Assembly (NCBI GenBank): GCA_046049545.1
Contig: JBJORF010000001.1
Location: 62,001 to 126,000 of the forward strand
DNA length: 64,000 bases
Source: Romeriopsis sp046049545
GTDB lineage: Bacteria > Cyanobacteriota > Cyanobacteriia > Leptolyngbyales > Leptolyngbyaceae
Direction of reading: 5' to 3'
Shown: piece by piece, positions 44,454 to 52,220 of the stretch
Layout of the letters: every line of letters starts with the position of its first letter
Numbering within the stretch: position 1 is the stretch's first letter
Program-made: the position numbers and the translations under genes
The notes under the pieces: model-generated
Database searches by the model: none
The model's input: the letters and a program-made list of their open reading frames with translations, nothing else
Told to the model about the DNA's origin: nothing

Positions 44454-44570
44454 TTACTTCTCCATCGGGATCAGGACGTTGTAAGGCGGTTCGGTAGCGC
44501 GCAACATGATCGCTCCTAACTCCAATAGAGCCTCTCCTCGCAATGCACTTGTGTTGTTGGACATGGGCAT
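44454..44570 (-). CDS. Tiny ORF (38 residues), second of four
   Basis: This frame contains ALLELGAIMLRATEPPYNVL and ends IPMEK. The frame is open upstream as far as a possible start 51 residues from the end, which would overlap the previous ORF. The peptide has natural composition but no known family. It lies between two other tiny ORFs with gaps of two and three bases, so it may be a genuine micro-operon member or part of a decayed gene. Confidence 0.35.
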   Translation of the reverse strand: MPMSNNTSALRGEALLELGAIMLRATEPPYNVLIPMEK

Positions 44571-44572
44571 CA

Positions 44573-44734
44573 TCAAAAAGGGCAGCATGAAAATTTTAGG
44601 GCAATGCATCGCCTTATTTCATTGTTCCTACCAATATCCCCATCAAAAAGGAGGTCTTCGGTGTCGATCGCGAGTTCAAAATATTTGCTGAAGGTGTAGG
44701 ATTGGCCGGGTTGCAGAATCGATCGGCGACGCAT
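44573..44734 (-). CDS. Tiny ORF (53 residues) with strong ribosome site
   Basis: An AGGAGG at 44743-44748 overlaps the stop of the M16 gene and lies eight bases before the ATG. The first 31 residues (MRRRSILQPGQSYTFSKYFE then LAIDTEDLLFD) resemble the start of a cyanobacterial nuclease-like family. The remainder (GDIGRNNEIRRCIALKFSCC) does not, which suggests a truncation or frameshift. It may be co-translated with the M16 peptidase gene, the last gene before this group. Confidence 0.45.
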   Translation of the reverse strand: MRRRSILQPGQSYTFSKYFELAIDTEDLLFDGDIGRNNEIRRCIALKFSCCPF

Positions 44735-44745
44735 GACAAAACCTC

Positions 44746-46065
44746 CTAGGGATACTTCAAATTATTGACGATCGCGTCTGGCCCCAAAATGCTGATGTAG
44801 GGGGTTTGTAGGTGATTTTTCGCGGCGGTTTGAATTTGGGTGGGGGTGAGGGCGGCGATTTGCTCGGGGAAGCTGGCATCGAAGCCTAAACCTAATCCCA
44901 CGGATTCATACCAGCCAAAGGCTTGGGCGATCTGGGCGTTGGTTTGTTTGCCGAGGGCGTATTGGCCGAGGAATTTGTTTTTGGCGTTTTGGACTTCGGT
45001 GTCGCTGAGGGGATTTTGCACGAGCCGATCGATTTCGGTGTGCAGTCCGTCCAGTGCCGTTTGGGTGTTGTCCGGGGCGGTGCCCATGTAGGCGACGAAT
45101 TGGGCGGGGTCGAGGTGGGTGGGATAGAAGGCGGAAACTTCGTAGGCGAGGCCGCGTTTTTCGCGCAGTTCGACAAATAATCGGCTAGAAAGACCGCTGC
45201 CGAGATAGGTGTTGAGCAATTTCAAGGCGACGTAATCGGTGGCGGCGGTGGTATCGATCGTGCCATCGGCATTCATCCCCGTGGGGACGGCGGGGGCGAG
45301 ATAGCCGAGCATGACGATCGACTGCTGGGTTTCCTGGGCGATGATTTTGCGATTCGGCTGGGTGGCGGGTGCGGCGGGGTTGGGGCTGGTCGCATCGGTC
45401 GAAACTTGCCAATCGCCTAAAACGGTTTCGACTAATGCCGCCGCGCTGGGGCCGTCGATCCGTCCGGCAATGCTGATCACCAGGCGATCGGGCCGGAAAA
45501 ACTGCTGATGATACTGAACCAGATCGTCGCGGGTTAATTCGGCGACGGTGGCTTCTGAACCCAGGGTTGACAGCGCGTAGGGGTGTTCGCCATACATGAT
45601 TTGGCGCAGGTGTTCGAGGGCGACGTTGAAGGGTTGTTCGCGGCGCGATCGAATCGATTGCAGAGTCAGTCGCTTTTCCAGCTCGATTTCCGACTCCGGA
45701 AAAGTCGGATGGCGCATGACTTCCCCGGCGAGCTTGAAGATCGCGGGAAAATCCTGGGAGACGGTTTTGACGTTAATCAGAAAATAGTCGGCGGCGGCAT
45801 CGGTGCCGAGGCTGGCCCCCACGGATTCCACTTGCGCCGCGATTTCCAGGGATGAGTATTGGGCCGAACCTTTGGTTAAAACTGAAGCGACGAGATTCGA
45901 TAAACCTGCTTGCGGCGCGGCATCCCAACGGCTTCCAGCCTTCAGGAACATGCGGGCGGAAATAATATCAGCGGCGGGATTCTCCGTGACTAGAAGCGTA
46001 ATTCCGTTGGCCAAATGCTGACGGTAGACCTGCCGATTCCTTGTCAAAACCAATGATGCTGTCAC
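44746..46065 (-). CDS. M16-family protein lacking the zinc motif
   Basis: This 439-residue protein has the M16 two-domain shape (GITLLVTENPAADIISARMF near the start, FFRPDRLVISIAG in the middle). The region where the catalytic HxxEH should be reads GLSNLVASVLTKG and has none of the zinc ligands. It does keep ELREKRGLAYEVSAFY, the Arg/Tyr pair region of M16B partners. It is therefore likely the non-catalytic subunit of a heterodimeric peptidase, such as cyanobacterial and mitochondrial processing pairs. The partner gene is not within 5 kb. Confidence 0.85.
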   Translation of the reverse strand: MTASLVLTRNRQVYRQHLANGITLLVTENPAADIISARMFLKAGSRWDAAPQAGLSNLVASVLTKGSAQYSSLEIAAQVESVGASLGTDAAADYFLINVKTVSQDFPAIFKLAGEVMRHPTFPESEIELEKRLTLQSIRSRREQPFNVALEHLRQIMYGEHPYALSTLGSEATVAELTRDDLVQYHQQFFRPDRLVISIAGRIDGPSAAALVETVLGDWQVSTDATSPNPAAPATQPNRKIIAQETQQSIVMLGYLAPAVPTGMNADGTIDTTAATDYVALKLLNTYLGSGLSSRLFVELREKRGLAYEVSAFYPTHLDPAQFVAYMGTAPDNTQTALDGLHTEIDRLVQNPLSDTEVQNAKNKFLGQYALGKQTNAQIAQAFGWYESVGLGLGFDASFPEQIAALTPTQIQTAAKNHLQTPYISILGPDAIVNNLKYP

Positions 46066-46196
46066 CGTTGCCTCTGTGTTTCACTTAACCATTCTTCACC
46101 ATTGTAGGCGCGGTTGGGACGAGGTGGGCGAATCTGGGGGCGCGTCGGGAGATTGGGGGCGCGGAAAACGCAATGCCATCCATGGAGTGATCCGTA

Positions 46197-46216
46197 GGGG
46201 CGTGCATCCCACGCCC
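46197..46216. repeat. Hairpin repeat (cyanobacterial type)
   Basis: The sequence GGGGCGTGCATCCCACGCCC forms a 7-bp stem with a 5-base loop. It begins two bases beyond the stop codon of the minus-strand gene at 46218 and may help end its transcription. The CCGTAGGGGCG prefix is a common dispersed cyanobacterial repeat form. Confidence 0.6.
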
Positions 46217-46217
46217 A

Positions 46218-46532
46218 CTAATCACGATCGTCCAACAGTTCGAGATTGTCCAGGCGGATTTCCAATTGTGTATCGCTAGGCTGATCTAAGTCGTCGGGTG
46301 GATTCAGCGTGCTCTCTAGGGCGAAGCGTTTGGCGAGCCGATCGTATACCCCCGCCCCAATGAACCGAGGATACTTGTAGCCGCGACTGTAGACCCACAC
46401 CAGCTCCCCCTTTTCGAGAATCTGCACTTCATCAAACCAGCCACATTTCGCTTGGAGGGGTTTGGCCGCTTCCAGGGCATCGACCCAGCGATCGTAATCC
46501 TGTTGAAAGCGTTTGGCACGAACGGTGAACAT
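46218..46532 (-). CDS. Conserved hypothetical cyanobacterial protein
   Basis: This 104-residue soluble protein has a Trp/Tyr-rich, charged sequence (CGWFDEVQILEKGELVWVYS) and a C-terminal acidic tail (PPDDLDQPSDTQLEIRLDNL). There is no signal peptide or known motif. It is a single gene on its strand between the M16 gene and divergent desB. I do not recognise a function. Confidence 0.65.
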   Translation of the reverse strand: MFTVRAKRFQQDYDRWVDALEAAKPLQAKCGWFDEVQILEKGELVWVYSRGYKYPRFIGAGVYDRLAKRFALESTLNPPDDLDQPSDTQLEIRLDNLELLDDRD

Positions 46533-46668
46533 GATGTTTAGAGGGGGCGATAAGGAATCGGAGCGATCCGGAAGATTTCTGCATAATTTTACCGAATCTC
46601 GCAGCGACCGATCCGGGCGACCCCTGAGACAGGGTAAGATAGCGAAGTTGTCCGAATTGTAAAGAAAT

Positions 46669-47754
46669 TTGAACGTGCAAACTCAAACCGTTTCTTCCGG
46701 CGATCCGCACAATGCGGGTTCGTCTATTCGCACGCGTCAGGATCTGCCCTTTACCCTCGCTGATGTGCGGGCGGCAATCCCTGACTATTGCTTCAAACCG
46801 AATACTGCTCGTTCTCTGGCCTATGCGGCATGGGATATCGGGGTGGTGACGGGGCTATTTTTCTTAGCTGCAACGATCGATCAGTGGTGGTTCTATCCGA
46901 TTTACTGGTTTGCGCAGAGCACGATGTTCTGGGCGTTGTTTGTGGTGGGTCATGACTGCGGTCATGGGTCTTTTTCCAAGCATAAGTGGCTGAATAATCT
47001 CGTGGGTCACATCACCCACAGTTTCATTTTGGTGCCGTTCCACGGTTGGCGGATCAGCCACCGGACGCACCATGCGAACACGGGCAATATCGAAACCGAT
47101 GAGAGCTGGTATCCGATCGTCGAGAGCCGCTACCGTCAGATGAATGGGATCGAAAAGGGGGTGCGGTACTACGCGAACCTCTTGGCCTATCCGATTTATC
47201 TGTTCCGCCGATCGCCGGGTAAGCAAGGGTCGCACTTTGATCCGAAGAGTCCTCTGTTCAAACCGTCGGAGCGCAATGATATCGTCACCAGTACAACTTG
47301 CTGGATTGCGATGATTGCGATGCTTGTGGTGGCGAGTTTGACCTTTGGGTTAATGCCTGTTGTGAAGCTCTATTTGGTGCCTTATATCGGGTTTGTGATT
47401 TGGTTGGATTTGGTGACGTTCCTGCACCATACGGAAGACGATATTCCTTGGTACCGGGGTGATGATTGGTATTTCCTGAAGGGTGCGCTTTCGACCATCG
47501 ATCGCGACTATGGCTTCATCAACTGGATTCACCATGACATTGGCACCCACGTTGCCCACCATATTTTCTCAAACATGCCGCATTACTATCTCAAGGATGC
47601 GACAGAAGCGGTGAAACCGTTGTTGGGTAAGCATTATCGGAAGTCGAATGTGCCGATTTGGAAGGCCTTTGCTAAGTCCTATAAGGCTTGTCACTTTATT
47701 GCGGATGAAGGGTCGGGAATTTATTACCAGCCTGCGGAAGCGTTGAAGAATTAG
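46669..47754 (+). CDS. desB: Omega-3 acyl-lipid desaturase
   Basis: This 361-residue membrane desaturase has three histidine boxes: HDCGH (residues 95-99), HRTHH (131-135) and HVAHH near 300. The N-terminal phrase FTLADVRAAIPDYCFK is characteristic of DesB. It introduces the omega-3 double bond in membrane lipids and is usually cold-induced. The open frame begins with TTG at 46669; a GTG at 46675 is an alternative. A strong terminator follows. It adds to the membrane oxidation capacity but is not in the 0.3-7.3 kb operon. Confidence 0.93.
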   Translation: MNVQTQTVSSGDPHNAGSSIRTRQDLPFTLADVRAAIPDYCFKPNTARSLAYAAWDIGVVTGLFFLAATIDQWWFYPIYWFAQSTMFWALFVVGHDCGHGSFSKHKWLNNLVGHITHSFILVPFHGWRISHRTHHANTGNIETDESWYPIVESRYRQMNGIEKGVRYYANLLAYPIYLFRRSPGKQGSHFDPKSPLFKPSERNDIVTSTTCWIAMIAMLVVASLTFGLMPVVKLYLVPYIGFVIWLDLVTFLHHTEDDIPWYRGDDWYFLKGALSTIDRDYGFINWIHHDIGTHVAHHIFSNMPHYYLKDATEAVKPLLGKHYRKSNVPIWKAFAKSYKACHFIADEGSGIYYQPAEALKN

Positions 47755-47784
47755 GGGTTTTCGCAATTCATTTTTAGACTTTGC

Positions 47785-47810
47785 GGGCATCCGATCGGGT
47801 GCCCTTTTTT
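47785..47810 (+). terminator. Intrinsic terminator of desB
   Basis: An 8-bp stem GGGCATCC/GGGTGCCC (with one G-T pair) and a 4-base loop is followed by TTTTTT, 30 bases after the desB stop. Confidence 0.9.
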
Positions 47811-47845
47811 GTACGATCGCAGGGTCGAATTCTGGGAATGAACTT

Positions 47846-48301
47846 ATGCTGCCTGACCAACCTTTACCGAAAATTCTGTTTCATTTGGCATTTCCGATCG
47901 GGAATGTGCCGGAAGCGAAGGCATTTTATATCGACGGATTGGGTTGCACAGCGGGGCGCGAAAGTGCCCAGGCGATTATTTTGAATTTGGCGGGAACGCA
48001 GTTGGTGGGCCATGTCACCCAGGAATTGCGCAAACCCCAAAGGGGCATTTATCCCCGGCATTTTGGTTTAGTGTTTGGCGATCGCGCGGATTATCAGGCA
48101 TTGCACGATCGGGCTGTGGAACAGGATTTGACCTTTTATCAAGCCGATCGGGTGCGCTTTCCAGATACGCCGCTTGAACATCACACCTTTTTCCTTGAAG
48201 ATCCGTTCGACAATCTGCTGGAATTTAAGCATTACAGCAATCCTGATGCAGTTTTCGGGGCGCGCGATCAGACTCAGATCGGCGACACTCGATCAGCTTA
48301 A
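47846..48301 (+). CDS. VOC-superfamily (glyoxalase-like) protein
   Basis: This 151-residue protein has two beta-alpha-beta-beta-beta units: HLAFPIGNVPEAKAFYIDGL at the start and RHFGLVFGDRADYQALHDRA in the second part, with a conserved EF in DPFDNLLEFKHY. This matches metal-dependent VOC enzymes, such as glyoxalase and extradiol-like types. His13 or so, His in RHFG and the late Glu could bind metal. The reaction cannot be fixed. Its stop overlaps the convergent gene by four bases (TTAA). Confidence 0.85.
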   Translation: MLPDQPLPKILFHLAFPIGNVPEAKAFYIDGLGCTAGRESAQAIILNLAGTQLVGHVTQELRKPQRGIYPRHFGLVFGDRADYQALHDRAVEQDLTFYQADRVRFPDTPLEHHTFFLEDPFDNLLEFKHYSNPDAVFGARDQTQIGDTRSA

Positions 48302-48834
48302 CTCGTGAACAAATTATCCCAACGATCGCGCAGTTGGAGATACCAGCGCCATTGGTAATGCTCGGCGAGCAGTCCGCCGCTAATGGTGCCGTGAATCAGG
48401 GTCACAAGGCCCAACCATGTTTGCGGGAACCAAGCGCCCTGACTGCCATCGAGCGGTGGAAAGACCTGCGACGGCAGCCAAACCAGTAACGGTGGCAGGA
48501 GGCCGATCACCCCCGCCCCAACCCATACCAATACCGTGAGGTCTTGTTCATTCACGGGGCCGTTCGCGGCGCTGGCTGATCGCCAGCGTTGCCCATTCCA
48601 CCGCCAATTGCGAGGTGGAAAGATGTCTTCCGTGCGCAGGATTTGCTCGGTGAGATTAGCGCTAAAGATGTGGCGGCAAGCATCGCAGCCGTAGGCATCC
48701 AGCAATGTCATTGGTGCGATCGTTCCCCGCCCGCACACCGGACAGGGATAGGATTGTTCGTAGTTGAGCGATCGATCGATGCGGTGATTCACAGCGTTAG
48801 CGCGCGCCCACGGATTTGGTGACAGTGACACCAT
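48298..48834 (-). CDS. Zinc-ribbon membrane protein
   Basis: This 178-residue protein has a zinc-ribbon-like pair (CPVCGRGTIAP and GCDACRHIF) at about residues 31-57 and two hydrophobic helices in the second half (VLVWVGAGVIGLLPPLLVWL and WLGLVTLIHGTISGGLLA). The start overlaps the end of the lipoprotein gene by 38 bases. The neighbours suggest an envelope-related unit. The function is unknown. Confidence 0.65.
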   Translation of the reverse strand: MVSLSPNPWARANAVNHRIDRSLNYEQSYPCPVCGRGTIAPMTLLDAYGCDACRHIFSANLTEQILRTEDIFPPRNWRWNGQRWRSASAANGPVNEQDLTVLVWVGAGVIGLLPPLLVWLPSQVFPPLDGSQGAWFPQTWLGLVTLIHGTISGGLLAEHYQWRWYLQLRDRWDNLFTS

Positions 48835-49672
48835 TTTGTTCTAGCACGACCGTTGGTTCCCCGGTGCGAGAAACCTGGATTGATTTAACGCGGACATCCC
48901 CGATCGTATCGCCGGCTTCGACGTAGCGGGCCGAGGAATTTGGGGCTTGGGCGATGACCATGGTGCCGCCACTGGTTTGCATCACCCCCGTAATGGCGAT
49001 CGCTTCGGCTTGTGGTGCGCTCCGGGATAGCGGAGCGGCGATAGATTGAGGCATTGCGACATTCGGCACGGCGATCACCGGAGGGCGAACGCTGGGAGCC
49101 GGGGGACGCGGTTGGGCGATCGGCACAACCACAGGTGCGGCGGGTATGGCGGCGATCGTCCGAGGCTGCGGGAATGCCGGAATGTTCAGATTCCGCTGAA
49201 GCGGCTGCGGACGTTGGGCATTAGCGTTGGGGCGGGCGATCGACTGGGCGCGAGTCCGTTGGGCCGTGGCATTCCCGGGTTTTGTGGGGGACTTTGCCGC
49301 CGCGTCAGGCTTGGCAGCGATTCTCGTCGGGATAATGGCGAAGCGCATCGATTCCGTCGATGCGAATGGATCGCCTTGCTTCGGCTGGGACTGGGCTTTG
49401 GCGCCGACGGCTTTGGGGTCACTGGCGGGGGTCAGGCCCGCGATCGGTAAGGTCGGCATCTGAGCACTGGCGATCGGCGGAATCCCTGGCACTGGGAGAT
49501 TGTTGCTGTTCGTGGTGCCCGCCGCGATGCTAGCGTTTGTGGCATTGGGGACGGGATTGCTGGCGGTGCTAGGGCTGGTTTTTGCCTGGGGACCACAGCC
49601 GCTAATCAAGGCGATCGCGCCGAGGGCGATGGTGCTAGCGGTCAGCCACGATCGGTTGTTTGAAGAAATCAT
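48797..49672 (-). CDS. Pro-rich lipoprotein with PilP/GspC-like C-terminus
   Basis: This 291-residue protein has a lipoprotein signal (LTASTIALGAIALISGCG, with the lipobox Cys near residue 26), a long Pro/Ala/Gln-rich disordered region, and a compact C-terminal domain (MVIAQAPNSSARYVEAGDTI then GDVRVKSIQVSRTGEPTVVL). The last domain resembles the inner-membrane/secretin-linked domains of type IV pilus PilP and type II GspC, which is inference. Starts at 49672, 49684 and 49699 are possible; 49672 was chosen as the shortest with a full signal peptide. Confidence 0.65.
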   Translation of the reverse strand: MISSNNRSWLTASTIALGAIALISGCGPQAKTSPSTASNPVPNATNASIAAGTTNSNNLPVPGIPPIASAQMPTLPIAGLTPASDPKAVGAKAQSQPKQGDPFASTESMRFAIIPTRIAAKPDAAAKSPTKPGNATAQRTRAQSIARPNANAQRPQPLQRNLNIPAFPQPRTIAAIPAAPVVVPIAQPRPPAPSVRPPVIAVPNVAMPQSIAAPLSRSAPQAEAIAITGVMQTSGGTMVIAQAPNSSARYVEAGDTIGDVRVKSIQVSRTGEPTVVLEQNGVTVTKSVGAR

Positions 49673-49810
49673 TGAGCTATGCATTATCAAAAGCCTCATC
49701 AGCGACACAAATCACATCACAGCGAACATCACGCAGTTCCTACGATAACGCCTCGGATCCAGAATGGCGCAGTCGGTTGGCGAAATGATCCGGAGCAGCC
49801 AATTCGGAGG

Positions 49811-49878
49811 GCTAAATCACGGCTAAGGCTGAATCATCACTAAAGCTGAATCATCACTAAAGCTAAATCACGACTAAA
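49811..49878. repeat. 17-bp tandem array, four units
   Basis: Units start at 49811, 49828, 49845 and 49862 (consensus GCTGAATCATCACTAAA; the middle two identical, the outer two with about four changes). The stop codon of the DUF1517 gene (49863-49865 on the minus strand) lies in the last unit. The minus-strand unit contains TAG and two TGA, so stops occur in several frames. Confidence 0.92.
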
Positions 49879-51137
49879 TTTGTATATTCCGTCATCAGTT
49901 CATCGCGGCTCAAGCTATCCGTAGCGGCCTGGGGCGACCAAATCAATTCAAAGGTAAGCAGTTCCGCTGTAGTGAGCCGTGCGAACTGGTTGAGCGCGGC
50001 TTCAACCTCAGCGGCGGTGCGAATCTGGGTGAACAGCGGCCGATCGTCGGTGCTGCCTAAACGCAGGGTGACGACGACATAAGCTGCTGGATCCGCATTT
50101 TCTTCTAGGGCGATCGGTTGTTGTCTCAGGCCCAGACTGTCTCGTGTCAGTGTTTCGGTGCTGAGCTGGTCGCGGTCTTCCATCGAGCCTTGGGTAAAGT
50201 GGCTTTCGGCTTGCTGGCGATCGGTGAAGGTTTGCGAACTGCCCTGGGCGTGGCTCCAATATTCCGTCAGGCGGAGCAGATCCAGGACTACGGCTTGGAG
50301 CTGTTCTTTAAGCTGCTCGGGCGTGGTGATGTCCATCCCTTCGACGATCGCGCTGAGCTGCTGCTGAATCGGTGAATTAGCCAGCAGGGCCAACTGCAAC
50401 TCACTGACGGTCACGATGTCGTTGTTGCGTTCCTCGGCACTGCCCGCCGCCGCTGGCCCGACGGTTTTCTGATTCACTTTGTATAGCAGCAAGCCCCCGC
50501 CAATGACGATCGCGCCCCCCGGTAGCAAAATCCAAGCGGGATTGGGTCCTGCTGCTGGCGGTGCGACTGTCGCTGAGGGAAGAGTAGGGGCAGTGGGATT
50601 TTCGATCGAAGCATTGGGATTAATCGCACTGGGATCCGTCACATTGGGTTGCGGTGTTGCCAGGGTCGGACTGCCGGAATTGGGACGGACATCGGGGAGA
50701 TTGGGCTGGCGATCGAAATCCGATGGATTGGACGAATTCGGACCGTAGTCGCCGGGGTAGCTGGGATAGCCGGAACTGGGATAGCGCGGATAACTGGGAA
50801 CCGGAATCATCACGGGGCCACCACGATCCCAACTGGGTTGATTCCAATCGGGTTGATTCCAGTCGTTCGATCGTTGCCGATCGGGGTAAGGTCGCGAACT
50901 CGGCTGCGATCGCTGAGGATAATTTGTGGCTGGCGAACTCGATCGCGGCTGGCTTGAACTGGGTGGGTTGCTGCTCGGACGACTGGTGCTCGGACGACTG
51001 GTGCTCGGACGACTAAAAGACCCACCGCTACTGCGTCCGCCGCTACTTTTGGCTTGGGTGGTCGGGGCCGTGAATAGGCTCTGCCCAACGATCAGGCTGG
51101 TGCAGAGGAGAACCAAACGCGGAAAATTGGACAACAT
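49863..51137 (-). CDS. DUF1517 family protein
   Basis: This 424-residue protein has an N-terminal signal or membrane segment (LVLLCTSLIVGQSLFTA), a very Ser/Pro-rich region with degenerate repeats (RPSTSRPSTSRPSS), a membrane segment (PAWILLPGGAIVIGGGLLLY near residue 210) and a C-terminal DUF1517 domain (VSELQLALLANSPIQQQL then VVLDLLRLTEYWSHAQGSS). The family is common in cyanobacteria and plastids with unknown function. It begins directly after the stop of the zinc-ribbon gene upstream (TAAATG). Its end is in the 17-bp array. Confidence 0.88.
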   Translation of the reverse strand: MLSNFPRLVLLCTSLIVGQSLFTAPTTQAKSSGGRSSGGSFSRPSTSRPSTSRPSSNPPSSSQPRSSSPATNYPQRSQPSSRPYPDRQRSNDWNQPDWNQPSWDRGGPVMIPVPSYPRYPSSGYPSYPGDYGPNSSNPSDFDRQPNLPDVRPNSGSPTLATPQPNVTDPSAINPNASIENPTAPTLPSATVAPPAAGPNPAWILLPGGAIVIGGGLLLYKVNQKTVGPAAAGSAEERNNDIVTVSELQLALLANSPIQQQLSAIVEGMDITTPEQLKEQLQAVVLDLLRLTEYWSHAQGSSQTFTDRQQAESHFTQGSMEDRDQLSTETLTRDSLGLRQQPIALEENADPAAYVVVTLRLGSTDDRPLFTQIRTAAEVEAALNQFARLTTAELLTFELIWSPQAATDSLSRDELMTEYTNLVVI

Positions 51138-51548
51138 TTATGACGATTCCTGTTGCTCGACGGTGACAGCGGCAATATCAATCACGCCTTCTTCGGCGAC
51201 GCGTTGAAAGTTGCGGTTGCGGATTTGGAGTTCGCTGGCGCAGTTGGAGCACGCGATCGTCTGGCCGTTGAACCCGCTCAATGCTTGCTGACAAACGGGG
51301 CAGTTCCCCTGCACAAGATTCTGGCGCATCCACCATTGCAACCCGAACCAACCGATCGTCGGCACCGCGATCGTGAGTCCCAACAAGAAGATAAAGCTCC
51401 GCAGCAAAAAGCCACCCCCCACACTCAACACCCAAAAAATCAGCACCAGCCAAATCACCCGCCGCAATCCCGGGGAAAGATTCAGGGAAAGGAATGAAGA
51501 ATTGAAGGCCGCGTCATTGCGGTCACGCTGAAAATCGTTGGGATTCAT
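51138..51548 (-). CDS. Small zinc-ribbon membrane protein
   Basis: This 136-residue protein has a hydrophobic double helix (VIWLVLIFWVLSVGGGFLL and FIFLLGLTIAVPTIGWFGL) followed by a zinc-ribbon (CPVCQQALSGF then IACSNCASELQIRN). It is immediately followed by the DUF1517 gene with no spacing, so the two are co-translated. The arrangement (membrane helices plus zinc ribbon) resembles the protein encoded at 48298. Possibly they act in one complex. Confidence 0.75.
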   Translation of the reverse strand: MNPNDFQRDRNDAAFNSSFLSLNLSPGLRRVIWLVLIFWVLSVGGGFLLRSFIFLLGLTIAVPTIGWFGLQWWMRQNLVQGNCPVCQQALSGFNGQTIACSNCASELQIRNRNFQRVAEEGVIDIAAVTVEQQESS

Positions 51549-52220
51549 CGAGGCCCTCCGGTGGTCATGTCTTAGTTCCTATTGTGGCGCATGACTCCGC
51601 TACTGGACGAAGAAGAGAACCCATACATACCAAGGCAGATTGCCGAATACCGATTGCTGCGTACCGAATTGTGATGGATTGCGTTTTATGCAGAGTGAAA
51701 AAATGCTTGACTTTGCCTGAAAACATGGTATGTATAGTGTCAATGGAAACGTCGCATACTATATGTAGCGTATGTAGCCATTCGTTTTCCGGCGTGCAAT
51801 CTACTCAATTGTGTTGGTTGTATTGTGTCTGCCTTGTTCGTGTTTCGGCTAATTTCGAGTCCTCTGAGAGGTGTAGACTGCACGACCTGCCCTAGGGCAG
51901 AAACCGTTCTCTTAACTCGAACGCTTTTCCTTAATCATATCGTTGCGCCCGCAATGATGTCGTTAATTCTACTTAATTTTGAACGCGGTTAGTCAAGATA
52001 GCATCCTTGTTCCCTTGGCTGGCGACCGGATAAACACGGAAATTCAAGGGAAAACCAACGGAAAACTCCCATAGAAAAGAAAAATTAATCGATCGAGGCA
52101 AATTACGTGAGTAATCTGATTAATTTTCTACGTATGCGATGTGTAATTTGTTGCCAGCGTGCGTTAGATTTGGAGTCAAATTTTGCCTGAAGTACTGAAA
52201 AATCGTGGTGTGAAGTACCA
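51549..52220. other. Long leader upstream of the sigma factor gene
   Basis: This is 672 bases without a convincing gene. A 103-codon plus-strand frame at 51584 has Cys/Ser-rich chance-like translation. The segment has a short near-repeat (CATACTATATGTAGC / GTATGTAGCC) and A/T-rich stretches at 51900-52000 and 52070-52130. The sigma factor may have a long 5' untranslated region or several promoters. Confidence 0.45.
51707..51738 (+). promoter_or_regulatory. Candidate sigma-70-type promoter
   Basis: TTGACT at 51707-51712 is followed after 16 bases by TATGTA, with TATAGT overlapping it at 51733. If used, the transcript would have a leader of about 480 bases before the sigma factor. Confidence 0.3.

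Noticed and set aside
51584..51895. A 103-codon plus-strand frame before the sigma factor
   Set aside because: The translation is Cys/Ser-rich without domains and no ribosome site is seen; it is likely chance in a long leader.
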